Assembly (NCBI RefSeq): GCF_900156315.1
Contig: NZ_FTNI01000010.1
Location: 62,001 to 126,000 of the forward strand
DNA length: 64,000 nucleotides
Reading direction: 5' to 3'
DNA from: Microbispora rosea
GTDB taxonomy: Bacteria; Actinomycetota; Actinomycetes; Streptosporangiales; Streptosporangiaceae
The stretch's first letter is position 1. Every line of letters starts with the position of its first letter. The notes beneath the pieces were generated by a model that did not search any database, was not told the DNA's origin, and was given only the letters and a program-made list of their open reading frames with translations. The position numbers and the translations under genes were made by a program. This document shows positions 1 to 7,423 of the stretch, piece after piece.

Positions 1-418
1 CGACGCCGCGGGCGTCCAGGGAGAAGAAGTCGCGGATCGGCTCGCCGGGCACGTCCACGCCGACGGCGTCGATCAGCACCAGCCCGGTGATGACGCCCGC
101 CGTGTCGCGTACGGCCATCTCGGCGGCGGTCCAGCCGCCGAGGGAGGAGCCGACGACGAGGACGTCGCGCAGTCCCAGGCGATGCAGACAGTGCAGGTAG
201 GTCAGGGCGAGGTCGTCCATGCCGGTGAGCCACGAGGGGCGGTGGGCGCCGTCCCAGCCGGGGTGCACGGGCGTGACGGTGTGTGTCGTCCGGGAGAGGT
301 GCCCGGCGAGCCCGGCGACCGTGGCGGGGCCGCCGCCGTGCAGGATCAGGGCCGGTCTGCCGGTTCCGGCCTCCGACACGTGGAGGGACAGATCGTCATA
401 GAGCGGGATGGTGTCCAT
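1..418 (-). CDS. alpha/beta hydrolase (C-terminus beyond the window)
   Basis: The first 139 codons of an alpha/beta-hydrolase-fold protein are present; the rest lies left of position 1. An oxyanion-hole HGGGP motif occurs near residue 27. The nucleophile elbow GSSLGG is near residue 90, with the middle Ser (about 92) as the predicted nucleophile, followed by the strand LVLIDAVGVD. The start is the ATG at 418-416; I see no clear Shine-Dalgarno sequence before it. It is divergent from a MarR-type regulator 62 bp away, with a palindrome between, so that regulator probably controls it. The substrate cannot be told from sequence; esterases, C-C hydrolases and epoxide hydrolases all share this fold. 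Confidence 0.82.
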   Translation of the reverse strand, partial: MDTIPLYDDLSLHVSEAGTGRPALILHGGGPATVAGLAGHLSRTTHTVTPVHPGWDGAHRPSWLTGMDDLALTYLHCLHRLGLRDVLVVGSSLGGWTAAEMAVRDTAGVITGLVLIDAVGVDVPGEPIRDFFSLDARGV

Positions 419-438
419 AGCCGCAGCATAACTAAAGA

Positions 439-474
439 AGTTTATTTAAACTAGCTTAGTTTTCGTACTACACT
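439..474. promoter_or_regulatory. Divergent promoter with MarR operator candidate
   Basis: An AT-rich island in very GC-rich DNA. It holds the inverted repeat AGTTTA-TT-TAAACT at 439-452 and a -10-like TACACT at 469-474. The -10 ends 6 nt before the GTG of the MarR gene, which suggests a leaderless transcript. The palindrome would cover the -35 region, fitting autorepression and co-control of the hydrolase. The repeats are seen in sequence; the regulatory role is inferred. Confidence 0.5.
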
Positions 475-480
475 CGTCTC

Positions 481-897
481 GTGCGTAGTGATCTGCAACA
501 ACTCGGGCGAGCGGTCAAGCAGGTCCAATATCGGCAGCACCGGGCCCTGGAGGGCGGGCTGTCGGCGGTCGGCGCGACGCTCGCCCAGTGGGACGCCCTC
601 CGGGCGATCAGCCGTTCTCCCGGGGCGTCGGCCCGGGAACTGGCCGCGGCGACGTTCCAGACCGAGCAGGCATTCGGGGCCCTCGCCGGTCGGCTGGTGG
701 CCCAGGGATGGATCGAGCGCAGGCCCGGGCGCGGCCGGCGCATCGAGCACCATCTCACCTCTTCCGGCGAGCGGGTCCTGGAAGCCGGGCACAAGGTCGC
801 CGACGAGGTGCTCGCCAGGTGCTACACCGCCTTGACGGACGCGGACCGCGCGACCCTGCTGGCCCTGCTCCAGCGCCTCATCGTGGAGGACGCGTAG
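481..897 (+). CDS. MarR family transcriptional regulator
   Basis: A 138-residue winged-helix regulator of the usual MarR length. Residues about 35-100 form the wHTH: recognition-helix region SARELAAATFQTEQAFGALA, then the wing with RRPGRGRRIEHHLT. Flanking helices are expected to form the dimer interface. The GTG at 481 is chosen because the next in-frame starts would cut into the dimerisation helix, and a -10-like box sits 6 nt upstream. It is divergent from an alpha/beta hydrolase gene and probably represses both promoters from the palindrome between them. The ligand is unknown. Confidence 0.85.
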   Translation: MRSDLQQLGRAVKQVQYRQHRALEGGLSAVGATLAQWDALRAISRSPGASARELAAATFQTEQAFGALAGRLVAQGWIERRPGRGRRIEHHLTSSGERVLEAGHKVADEVLARCYTALTDADRATLLALLQRLIVEDA

Positions 898-915
898 CCT
901 CCGGCCCGCGGCCGG

Positions 916-965
916 CCTCCGGTGGAGACGCCCCGACGGCGCGCTTCGGGGCATCTCCACGGAGG
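916..965. terminator. Bidirectional hairpin terminator
   Basis: Nested inverted repeats: CCTCC/GGAGG outside, then GTGGAGA/TCTCCAC and GCCCCGA/TCGGGGC around a 9-nt loop. It lies exactly between two convergent genes (MarR ending at 897, NlpC/P60 ending at 976), so it can serve both. Confidence 0.75.
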
Positions 966-975
966 ATTTCCCAGG

Positions 976-1590
976 TCAGACGCCGGGGCGTACGGCGGTG
1001 AGGAAGCTGCCTCTCCAGTAGGAGTCGAGCTTGTCGATGCTGACCACCGCGCCGCTGTGGGGGGCGCTGATCACCTTCTTGTGCCCGATGTACATGCCCA
1101 CGTGGCCGCCGCCACTGGTGAAGATGAGGTCGCCGGGCTTGAGGTGCGGCAGGGAGACCTTCTTCTTGGCGGCGTTGAGCATCGACCACGTCGTACGCGG
1201 GAGCTTGACGCCGGCCTTGCGCCAGGCGAACTGGACCAGCCCGGAGCAGTCGAACGCCCGTGGGCCCGTGGCGCCCCATACGTACGGATCGCCGAGTTGC
1301 TTCTTCGCCACCTCGATGGCGCGCTCGGCCTTCTGCTGCTGGAGGGCCGACTTGGTGAGCTTCGTGGTGGCGGAGTCGTCCGCCGTGGACGTCAGGGGAG
1401 CCTCGCGGTTGTACGGGGTGGTCGCCGTGGCGGCGGGCTCGGGCGGGATGATCGTCGAGGCCGGGGGCGGGGCCGTCGCCGGTGCGGCGGCTGCGGGGAG
1501 TGCGCTCAATGCTCCCGCGGACGCGGTGAGCGCCGCGCTACTGAGCGTGACGCAGGCGATGCGGAGCAGAGTGGTGGAGTTGGTGGACAG
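976..1590 (-). CDS. Secreted NlpC/P60 peptidoglycan endopeptidase
   Basis: The C-terminal 120 residues are an NlpC/P60 cysteine peptidase domain. The catalytic Cys is in AFDCSG (about 115), His in GGGHVG (about 163) and a second His in SAPHSG (about 178). The family cleaves D-gamma-Glu-mDAP type peptide bonds in the wall. The start needs comment: the only start that gives a full signal peptide (STNSTTLLRIACVTLSSAAL) is a CTG at 1590-1588, 5 nt after GGGAGAG and just after the riboswitch ends. The next common start, TTG at 1509, would delete the export signal. An Ala/Pro-rich linker joins signal and catalytic domain. Control by c-di-AMP through the upstream riboswitch is known for this gene class in actinomycetes. 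Confidence 0.85.
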   Translation of the reverse strand: MSTNSTTLLRIACVTLSSAALTASAGALSALPAAAAPATAPPPASTIIPPEPAATATTPYNREAPLTSTADDSATTKLTKSALQQQKAERAIEVAKKQLGDPYVWGATGPRAFDCSGLVQFAWRKAGVKLPRTTWSMLNAAKKKVSLPHLKPGDLIFTSGGGHVGMYIGHKKVISAPHSGAVVSIDKLDSYWRGSFLTAVRPGV

Positions 1591-1599
1591 GGGATCTCT

Positions 1600-1765
1600 C
1601 CCTTTGGTCTTCCGCTTGCGCCTACCGGGTTAGCTGACGGATTCGGGCAGGGAAGTTGCCCTACGGCGCTGGCGCGCCGATTCACCCCAGACCTTCGTCG
1701 AAGGTCGATTGGTTCCCCGGCTCCGAGCCTCCTTGCTGCACGGATTCGGCATCACCGTCGCCCAG
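1600..1765 (-). promoter_or_regulatory. ydaO-yuaA class cyclic di-AMP riboswitch
   Basis: Read on the minus strand, the conserved blocks of this class occur in order: GCCGAATCC, GGGGAACC, GGGGTGAATC, GTAGGGC, then CCGAATCCGTCAGCTAACC followed by CGGTAGGCG. The element ends about 10 nt before the NlpC/P60 ribosome binding site. In Gram-positive bacteria this class binds c-di-AMP and turns off wall-hydrolase and potassium-transport genes, often by terminating transcription. Exact ends are approximate. Confidence 0.92.
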
Positions 1766-2204
1766 GGGGGCGGAGAGGACGTGGCGACGGTGACAGTGGA
1801 TGGTCGAACCCGGCCGGGCCGGGTTCGTCACGGCGAGGTCACGCGGACCCCACCGCAGGGCAAGGAAACTACCAAGCAGCCCATATCGCCGCAAAGGGCA
1901 TGAAAAGGGTAATGACCGCATAAAAAGGATCAAAAGCGCGAAACCGCAGGTCAGGACGGCTGTGTATACAAAATGTGGCGCTCGTCACACTTGCCGGGAT
2001 CTTCCGGTCGCAGGGGGGCTCCCAAGGCGGGGTGCTCGCCGCGGCGCAAACGCGTGCCCGCCATCGCGGCCTCGCGGCCTCGCGGCCTCGCGGCCTCGCG
2101 GCCTCGCGGCGCCGTCGAGGCGTCGGCCCGGCATATGCACAACCACCGCGTGACCGGACCCGGTCATGGTCCGTGGATGCGCCGCTAGCCGCCGCTAGCC
2201 GCCG
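1766..2204. other. Intergenic region: leader and promoter of NlpC/P60 gene, repeats
   Basis: No gene is supported here. The part to about 1,980 is the 5' leader and an unusually AT-rich stretch (1,890-1,975) that probably holds the promoter for the riboswitch transcript. The part from 2,060 on is made of short tandem repeats listed separately. Open frames here are low-complexity translations of the repeats. Confidence 0.6.
2064..2111. repeat. 8-bp tandem repeat array (TCGCGGCC)
   Basis: Five complete copies of TCGCGGCC followed by a 7-of-8 partial sixth, without interruption. Each unit contains the self-complementary CGCG and GGCC, so the array can fold on itself. It lies between two genes transcribed to the left and is not in a coding region. 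Confidence 0.9.
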
Positions 2205-2210
2205 CTAGTC
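2181..2210. repeat. 10-bp triple repeat (GCCGCTAGCC)
   Basis: Two exact copies and a third with one change (GCCGCTAGTC). The third copy contains the stop codon of the MarR gene at 2205-2207, so the repeat has grown up to the gene end. Confidence 0.85.
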
Positions 2211-2645
2211 GGCGGGCAGGCCGTTGCGGCGGGCCAGCGTGCGCAGAACGCTCCGCAGTGCCTCGGTCTCCTCGGGGTCGAGGCCGTCGGTCAGTTCGCT
2301 GTCGAGCTCGGCCGCCGCCGCGGTGCAGGTGGCCAGCAGCTCCCGGCCCTCTTCCGTGAGCGTGAGCGTCTGCCTGCGCCGGTCCGAAAGGTCGCGTTCG
2401 CGCTGTATGGCGCCGAGCTCCTCCAGGCGGTCGGCGAGCGACACCACCAGGCTGGGCGCCACGTTCATGAGCTTGGCGATGTCGAGCTGAGAGGTCGCCG
2501 TTCCGGACTCCAGCACCGTCAGCAGTCCTATGTGCTTGGGCTTGAGGCCGTGGCCGGCCAGGCGCGCCGAGAATCGCTCGGTCACAACGGCCCCCAGCGT
2601 GCCGAGCCGGAAGGCCAGCGTCGAGGTCAGCTTGACATCGTTCAT
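2205..2645 (-). CDS. MarR family transcriptional regulator
   Basis: A 146-residue MarR protein. The wHTH spans about residues 35-105, with the recognition region TSQLDIAKLMNVAPSLVVSL and the wing carrying the family-typical SDRRRQTLTLTEEG. N- and C-terminal helices form the dimerisation part. The ATG at 2645 is the only start giving a full N-terminal helix. It is divergent from an isochorismatase-like hydrolase 58 bp away; an inverted repeat between them is the likely operator. The inducer is unknown and may be the hydrolase substrate or an aromatic compound. Confidence 0.88.
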   Translation of the reverse strand: MNDVKLTSTLAFRLGTLGAVVTERFSARLAGHGLKPKHIGLLTVLESGTATSQLDIAKLMNVAPSLVVSLADRLEELGAIQRERDLSDRRRQTLTLTEEGRELLATCTAAAAELDSELTDGLDPEETEALRSVLRTLARRNGLPAD

Positions 2646-2667
2646 GCCTTTAATGCTACCGTCCTTA

Positions 2668-2690
2668 AACGATTCAATCTTTGAACGATT
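2668..2690. promoter_or_regulatory. Operator candidate between MarR and isochorismatase genes
   Basis: AACGATT occurs twice as direct repeats (2668-2674 and 2684-2690), and between them TTCAA-TCT-TTGAA (2673-2685) is a perfect inverted repeat. It lies mid-way between the divergent genes and just ahead of the GGAG of the hydrolase, a good place for repression by MarR. Confidence 0.5.
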
Positions 2691-2703
2691 TGGAGTCAGA
2701 ACG

Positions 2704-3246
2704 ATGCTGAACCCCGCCTCCGTCCACGTGGTGTTCGCCGACCTTCAGGCCGGCATCGTCGAGGCCAGTGCGACCAACCCGGCCTCTTCCATCCGCCGTG
2801 CGGCCAAGGTCCTGAACGGACTCGTCGCAGCCCTGGACATCCCGTTCACCCTCTCGGCCGCGCCTCGCCCCGGCGGCCCCGTGATGGTCGAGGAACTGCC
2901 GGACGGTGAGCCGTACGTGCGCACCGGACCGTCCTGCTGGGACGACGTGGCCTGGCGCGAGGCCGTCCTGTCCGCGGGCCGTTCCACCCTGGTGATCTGC
3001 GGGGTGACGACGGAGATCGTGGTGTTGCGCACCGCTCTCGACGCGATCGAGGGCGGCCTCGACGTTCAGGTCCTGGTGGACGCCTGCGGGGGCATCGCCG
3101 CCCGCACCGAAGACGCCGCCCTGCGGCAGATCGAGGCCGCGGGCGGCGTGGTGACTTCGGTGGCGGGTTTCGCCGCCGACATGGTGCGCGACTTCACCAC
3201 ACCCGTCGGCCGGCAGGTCATCGCCGCTCTGCACCAGCTGGCGTGA
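2704..3246 (+). CDS. Isochorismatase-like cysteine hydrolase
   Basis: A 180-residue protein of the isochorismatase/nicotinamidase superfamily, near the usual family length. The first strand VVFADLQAG carries the catalytic Asp. LVICGVTTEIVVLRTALDA carries the nucleophilic Cys in the family signature C-G-V-x-T-[DE]; the following strand VLVDACGG is also typical. Members hydrolyse amides (nicotinamide, N-carbamoyl compounds) or the isochorismate vinyl ether. The lack of a clear metal-site DxHxxD argues against a nicotinamidase, but the true substrate is open. ATG at 2704 follows GGAG by 8 nt. Regulation by the divergent MarR gene is likely. Confidence 0.82.
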   Translation: MLNPASVHVVFADLQAGIVEASATNPASSIRRAAKVLNGLVAALDIPFTLSAAPRPGGPVMVEELPDGEPYVRTGPSCWDDVAWREAVLSAGRSTLVICGVTTEIVVLRTALDAIEGGLDVQVLVDACGGIAARTEDAALRQIEAAGGVVTSVAGFAADMVRDFTTPVGRQVIAALHQLA

Positions 3247-3258
3247 CCCGCAGGCCGG

Positions 3259-4350
3259 CTAGTTCGTACGCCAGAAGGCGCCGTTGGCCGAGGGGTCGTC
3301 GGGGTCGCCCTGCGGCACGGTGAAGCCCGCGCCCCACACCGTCGTCGTCCCGGGCCTGCGCGCGATCGAGAACAGGGCGGCGTCGGTGCCGGCCTTCCGG
3401 GGGATCGGGGTGCTCCGCCACGTCGAACCGGTGACCCGCCACAGAGTGGGGTTCCAGTTGCCCTGCACGACCCACACGCCGCCCCTGCCGTCGGGCTCCA
3501 CCTCCGTGTAGGGCTGGGCGTTGGCGGCACCGAGCGAGGCACTCCATGAACGGCCGTTCCAGCGCATGACCAGGGTGCGGCTGAAGGTCACGTCGTCACC
3601 CTCGTCATTGGCGCCTTCCCAGCTGACGCCGCCGACGGCCCACACGTTGCCGGGGCCCAGGACGGCGATGTCGTTGAGGACCGCGGCGGCGTCGGGAGCG
3701 GGAAGCGTGATCGAGGGGGTGGGCGCCAGTGCCCAGGCCTTCCCGTTCCACCGCATGATCGCGGGACGGCTGCCCTTGGTTCCCGCCGCCCAGACGTCAC
3801 CGGCCCTGTACGCGTCGACGGCTGCGGCGTGGGCCGGCAGCCGGACGCTCTTCCAGGACGACCCGTTCCAGTGCCTGGCCGAGGCCGAGGACTCGGCGAC
3901 CGCCCAGACGTCCTTCGCGCCCGTTCCGTCGGCGTCCGTCGTGGAGAAGCCGCTGCCGAGGGAGGAGGTGGCCCATGCCCGGCCGTTCCACCGGCTCGCC
4001 TTCCCCGGGCCGAAGACCCATACGTCCCTGTTCGAGCCGGCGGTCACGGCCTTCAGCTCGTACGGCGGGCTGCCGGGGATCACCTTCCACGCTGTGCCGT
4101 CGAACCACTCGACCAGGCCCCGCAGCCTGCCGTTCACGGCCCGGTGACCGGCCGCCCACACCGACCCGTTGCCCAGGACGGTCACGTCGTCGAGCACGTC
4201 GTCCCCAGGCAGGGTGTTCACCCTGGTCAGCCGCCACGCCGGCGCGGTCTCACCGGCCTGGCCGCCCTGGTCGGTCACCCCTGAGGCCGCCACGGCCGGC
4301 ATGCACGCCAGCCCGAGCGCCGTCAGGCCCGAGACGAATGCGGTACGCAC
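3259..4350 (-). CDS. Secreted beta-propeller-like protein of unknown function
   Basis: A 363-residue exported protein. The GTG at 4350-4348 is preferred because it follows a strong GGAGGGGAG and directly opens a signal peptide (VRTAFVSGLTALGLACMPAVAASG). An upstream in-frame ATG would add 28 residues that fit no signal. The mature part has about six or seven repeats with the pattern VWAxG...RWNGxxW, as in Kelch- or galactose-oxidase-type propeller blades. No catalytic residues are recognised. It lies 93 bp downstream of another secreted propeller-like gene in the same direction, so the two may be co-transcribed. Binding of wall or extracellular polymers is a guess. Confidence 0.7.
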   Translation of the reverse strand: MRTAFVSGLTALGLACMPAVAASGVTDQGGQAGETAPAWRLTRVNTLPGDDVLDDVTVLGNGSVWAAGHRAVNGRLRGLVEWFDGTAWKVIPGSPPYELKAVTAGSNRDVWVFGPGKASRWNGRAWATSSLGSGFSTTDADGTGAKDVWAVAESSASARHWNGSSWKSVRLPAHAAAVDAYRAGDVWAAGTKGSRPAIMRWNGKAWALAPTPSITLPAPDAAAVLNDIAVLGPGNVWAVGGVSWEGANDEGDDVTFSRTLVMRWNGRSWSASLGAANAQPYTEVEPDGRGGVWVVQGNWNPTLWRVTGSTWRSTPIPRKAGTDAALFSIARRPGTTTVWGAGFTVPQGDPDDPSANGAFWRTN

Positions 4351-4443
4351 GATGCTCTCCCCTCCGCTCACCAGTACGACGTCTGAGGGAGGGGAGCCGT
4401 TCACACGTGGCCGTTCACACGTGGCCGGCGGCAAGGGCCGGAC

Positions 4444-5361
4444 TCACTTCTTCTCCGCCCACGGCTCGTATTCGTCGTCCCCGGGGAGCACCCAGACCTT
4501 CACGTCGGGCCTGACCATCGTCCGCAGCGGCGTCACCGCGCCGGTCGTCTTCGAGACCCGGTAGACCGCCACCCCGGTCGTGGTCTTCGACCGGACGACC
4601 AGGTGTCCCGCCTTGTCGAAGTCGAGATCGTCGATCCGCTGCCCGCGGGGGAGCCGCACGGTCACGGTGCCGCTCGCCTTGCCGGTGCGCAGGTCGACCA
4701 GGCGCAGCTTGCGCGACGCGGGCCACGGACCGACGGGCTCCGCCGCCGTCACGTAGTCGTTCGCCAGGGCCGTCGCCCACAGCCGCGTCTTCGACCGCAG
4801 GCGGGCGCGCAGCCCCCGGTCGAACACCGTCATCCGGCCATCTCCGTACTCTTGCAGCAGCAACCGCTCACCGTCCGGGCTGAATCCCGCGAAGTTCCAG
4901 GTGTCCGTTCCTCCGGGCGGCGGCAGGCTCCTGCCTTTCCGCAGGTCCACCAGGACCCCCAGGCCCGGCGCCGAGGTCCCGGTGACCACGAAACCGCCGT
5001 CGTACGACACCGACGACGGCCACTCCTCGCCGACCGTGTCCACCGTGATGTCCCGGATCGCTCTTTCCTTGCCGTGCAGGGTCCGCTCGGTGAATCGCCC
5101 GTCGGACTTGCGGAAGTAGAAGAAGTGCCGGCCGTCGCCGCTGACCAGGAACGCCGCCCGCGCCCCGGGGTTGACCGCGTCGTGAGGAGCCACGGCGAGC
5201 GCTTCCGGCACCTTCACCACCTCTCCGTTCGTCAGCACCAGTTCCCAGGTCTGCGTCCGCTGGGCGTACGCGATCGTGACCGGCGTGGCGGCCGCCGCGG
5301 GCTGCCCACCCAGGGGAACGGCGGTCAGGAGGAGTGTCGCGAGGACCGTGCGCAATCTCAT
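4444..5361 (-). CDS. Secreted WD40/TolB-like propeller protein
   Basis: A 305-residue exported protein with the signal peptide MRLRTVLATLLLTAVPLGGQPAAAA. The mature part has repeated strand-turn units of TolB/WD40-like character, such as WNFAGFSPDGERLLLQ, RLVDLRTGKASGTVTV and VAVYRVSKTTGAV, each resembling one propeller blade. No enzyme motif is seen and the function is unknown. It is upstream of and in the same direction as the propeller protein ending at 3259, so they may act together outside the cell. Confidence 0.7.
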   Translation of the reverse strand: MRLRTVLATLLLTAVPLGGQPAAAATPVTIAYAQRTQTWELVLTNGEVVKVPEALAVAPHDAVNPGARAAFLVSGDGRHFFYFRKSDGRFTERTLHGKERAIRDITVDTVGEEWPSSVSYDGGFVVTGTSAPGLGVLVDLRKGRSLPPPGGTDTWNFAGFSPDGERLLLQEYGDGRMTVFDRGLRARLRSKTRLWATALANDYVTAAEPVGPWPASRKLRLVDLRTGKASGTVTVRLPRGQRIDDLDFDKAGHLVVRSKTTTGVAVYRVSKTTGAVTPLRTMVRPDVKVWVLPGDDEYEPWAEKK

Positions 5362-5438
5362 GTGGGGTGAGATGCCGGAGATCCCGGAAATGTTGCCGCT
5401 TTCGAGCCCGGCGATCCTGCGGATGACGGTGCGTGCGG

Positions 5439-6647
5439 CTACGCGGCCGGCGTCCGGTAGTCCCTGATCGTGATCGCGGTCGCGGCCTTGCGGATCGGCT
5501 CGGTGACCCGCTCGATCATGCGGTTCTTCCCCGGCAGGTGCGGCATCAGCCGCAGCATCAGCATCTGGAACCGGATCTGCGCCGCGGACTTCAGCACCAT
5601 GCCCTTGAGGTTGCTCGCGGCGAGCTTCTGGTTCTCCTCCACGAAGTGCCGCAGCTCGCGCTCGTACGCGGCGAAGCCCGCGGCGTGGTCCCCCGCCGCC
5701 TCGGCGAGGCAGCCCGCGAGAACGTAGGCGCCGACCAGGGCCAGGCTGGTGCCCTGACCGGACGCGGGCGAGGCCGCGTAGGCGGCGTCGCCCACGAGTG
5801 CCACCCGGCCCGACGACCAGCGGTCCATGCGCACCTGGCTGATCGAGTCCAGGTAGAAGTCCGGCGCGTCCCGCATGGCGTCGAGGAGACGCGGGACCTC
5901 CCAGCCCTGACCGGCGAAGAGGTCGGCGAGCAGCTTCTTCTGCTGGGCGGGGTCCCGCCGGTCGTACTCCAGCGGCGGCGAGGAGAACAGGAACATCGCC
6001 TTGGCGTCGTCGGCGCGCCCCGTGCTGTACATCCCGGTGCTTGTGCCCGGCGCCGGATACATCATCTCGGTGCGGTCCAGGTGGAGATGGTTCGGCACCG
6101 TGAAGATCGAGATGTGGTGCCCGAGGTCGTGGACGAACTGCGACTCCTCGCCGAACGTCAGCGCGCGCACGGTGGAGTGCAGGCCGTCGGCCCCCACCAC
6201 CAGGTCGAACGTGCGCGGAGCGCTGTTGGCGAAGGTGACGTGCACCCCTTCGGGAGTCTCCCGCAGCGCGGTGACGGAGTCGTCGAAGACGTACTCGACG
6301 CCGTCATCGGTCGCCGCGTGCAGGAGCCGGGTGAGGTCGCCGCGCATGATCTCGACGTCCTCGCCCTCGCGGCCGCCGAACAACTGGGCGCTCATCGTGC
6401 CGATCTGCCGGCCCCGCGCGTCGACGAAGCGTGCGATCCGCATGTCCGTGCTGTGCCGCCGCACCTCGTCGAGCAGGCCCATGCGGGCGACGACGTCGAG
6501 TGCCGCTCCCCGGACGTCGATCTTGTAGCCGCCGTCCCGCAGGGAGGGTGCGCGTTCGACGACGGTCACCGCGAAACCGCGCTCGCGGAGCCAGTAAGCC
6601 AGCGTCAGCCCGGCGACGCTTCCGCCGGAGATCAAGATGTTCGCCAT
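5439..6647 (-). CDS. FAD-dependent monooxygenase (PHBH class)
   Basis: A 402-residue group A flavoprotein monooxygenase. The three family fingerprints are present: the FAD-binding GGSVAG at residues 8-13, GADGLHS at 152-158 (DG motif), and GDAAYAASPASGQGT at 286-300 (GD motif). The class uses NAD(P)H and O2 to hydroxylate aromatic or polyketide substrates. Overall make-up resembles tetracycline- and rifampicin-modifying relatives, but this is not proof of drug inactivation. The ATG is at 6647. It is divergent from a TetR gene 83 bp away, the usual arrangement for a substrate-induced monooxygenase. Confidence 0.88.
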   Translation of the reverse strand: MANILISGGSVAGLTLAYWLRERGFAVTVVERAPSLRDGGYKIDVRGAALDVVARMGLLDEVRRHSTDMRIARFVDARGRQIGTMSAQLFGGREGEDVEIMRGDLTRLLHAATDDGVEYVFDDSVTALRETPEGVHVTFANSAPRTFDLVVGADGLHSTVRALTFGEESQFVHDLGHHISIFTVPNHLHLDRTEMMYPAPGTSTGMYSTGRADDAKAMFLFSSPPLEYDRRDPAQQKKLLADLFAGQGWEVPRLLDAMRDAPDFYLDSISQVRMDRWSSGRVALVGDAAYAASPASGQGTSLALVGAYVLAGCLAEAAGDHAAGFAAYERELRHFVEENQKLAASNLKGMVLKSAAQIRFQMLMLRLMPHLPGKNRMIERVTEPIRKAATAITIRDYRTPAA

Positions 6648-6730
6648 GCCCTGAACTGTACAAGCGTCTCAATCAAGTGTCTAGCACGATTGTCCAAGAC
6701 ATCCGTATGAGCATGGGCTAGGCTCTGAGC

Positions 6731-7312
6731 ATGGGAAACCGGGAAGATCTGCTCGCGGGCGCCAAACGGTGCCTGATGGAGAAGGGATACTCCGGCACCA
6801 CCGCGCGTGACATCGCGGCGGCCGCCGGCACGAGCCTCGCCGCCATCGGCTATCACTTCAGATCGACGAAGGCCCTGCTCGACGCGGCCCTCATCGAGGC
6901 GATGGAGGAATGGGGAAAGGAGATCGAGCAGACCCTCGCCGCGGACGCGTCGCTCGACGGCGCGCCCGCGCAGCGATTCGAGGCGACCTGGACGCGGATC
7001 ATCGAGTCGTTCGCCAGGATGAGACCGCTGTGGGCCATCCAGTTCGAGCTCATCGCCCAGATGGACCGGCTCCCGGAGCTGCGCGAGGCGTTCGCCGCCG
7101 CCAACCGGCAGGCGAAGCTCGGCTTGGCGGCGATCTTCGAACACCTGGATCCGGCCGCGGACGAACGCAAGGCCATGGCTGTCGGCGCGTTCTACCAGGC
7201 GCTGCTCGGCGGGATGGCGGCCCAGTGGCTCGTCGATCCCGAGCAGGCTCCGTCGGCCCGCGATCTCCTCGAAGCGCTGCGCACGGTCAGCGCGGGGCTC
7301 GGAACGGAGTGA
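6731..7312 (+). CDS. TetR family transcriptional regulator
   Basis: A 193-residue TetR protein. The N-terminal HTH (about 8-50) has the sequence TTARDIAAAAGTSLAAIGYHF, a canonical TetR recognition helix. The remaining helices form the ligand pocket and dimer face. The intergenic region towards the monooxygenase holds only a weak inverted repeat (TGTCT-N14-AGACA, 6678-6701), so the operator is uncertain. The gene very likely represses the divergent FAD monooxygenase and itself. The gene end is followed by a strong hairpin. Confidence 0.87.
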   Translation: MGNREDLLAGAKRCLMEKGYSGTTARDIAAAAGTSLAAIGYHFRSTKALLDAALIEAMEEWGKEIEQTLAADASLDGAPAQRFEATWTRIIESFARMRPLWAIQFELIAQMDRLPELREAFAAANRQAKLGLAAIFEHLDPAADERKAMAVGAFYQALLGGMAAQWLVDPEQAPSARDLLEALRTVSAGLGTE

Positions 7313-7342
7313 CCGGCGGCAAAGGCGGCTCGCCGCCGCGTG

Positions 7343-7387
7343 AGGCCGGCCGAGCGGCGCGTGGGCGCCCTTCTCGGCCGGCCTTTC
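7343..7387. terminator. Hairpin terminator, 12-bp perfect stem
   Basis: AGGCCGGCCGAG (7343-7354) pairs perfectly with CTCGGCCGGCCT (7373-7384), followed by TTC. It lies 30 nt after the TetR stop and faces a convergent pirin gene. Confidence 0.75.
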
Positions 7388-7390
7388 GAC

Positions 7391-7415
7391 GGCGCCCGCC
7401 CGGTCGGCGGGCGCC
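7391..7415 (-). terminator. Hairpin terminator of the pirin gene
   Basis: GGCGCCCGCC (7391-7400) and GGCGGGCGCC (7406-7415) form a perfect 10-bp stem with a CGGTC loop. It starts 9 nt beyond the pirin stop codon on the minus strand. Confidence 0.7.
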
Positions 7416-7423
7416 GGTGGGGG

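Noticed and set aside
2064-2111. Tandem repeats considered as a CRISPR array
   Set aside because: Units are 8 bp with no spacers and there are no cas genes.
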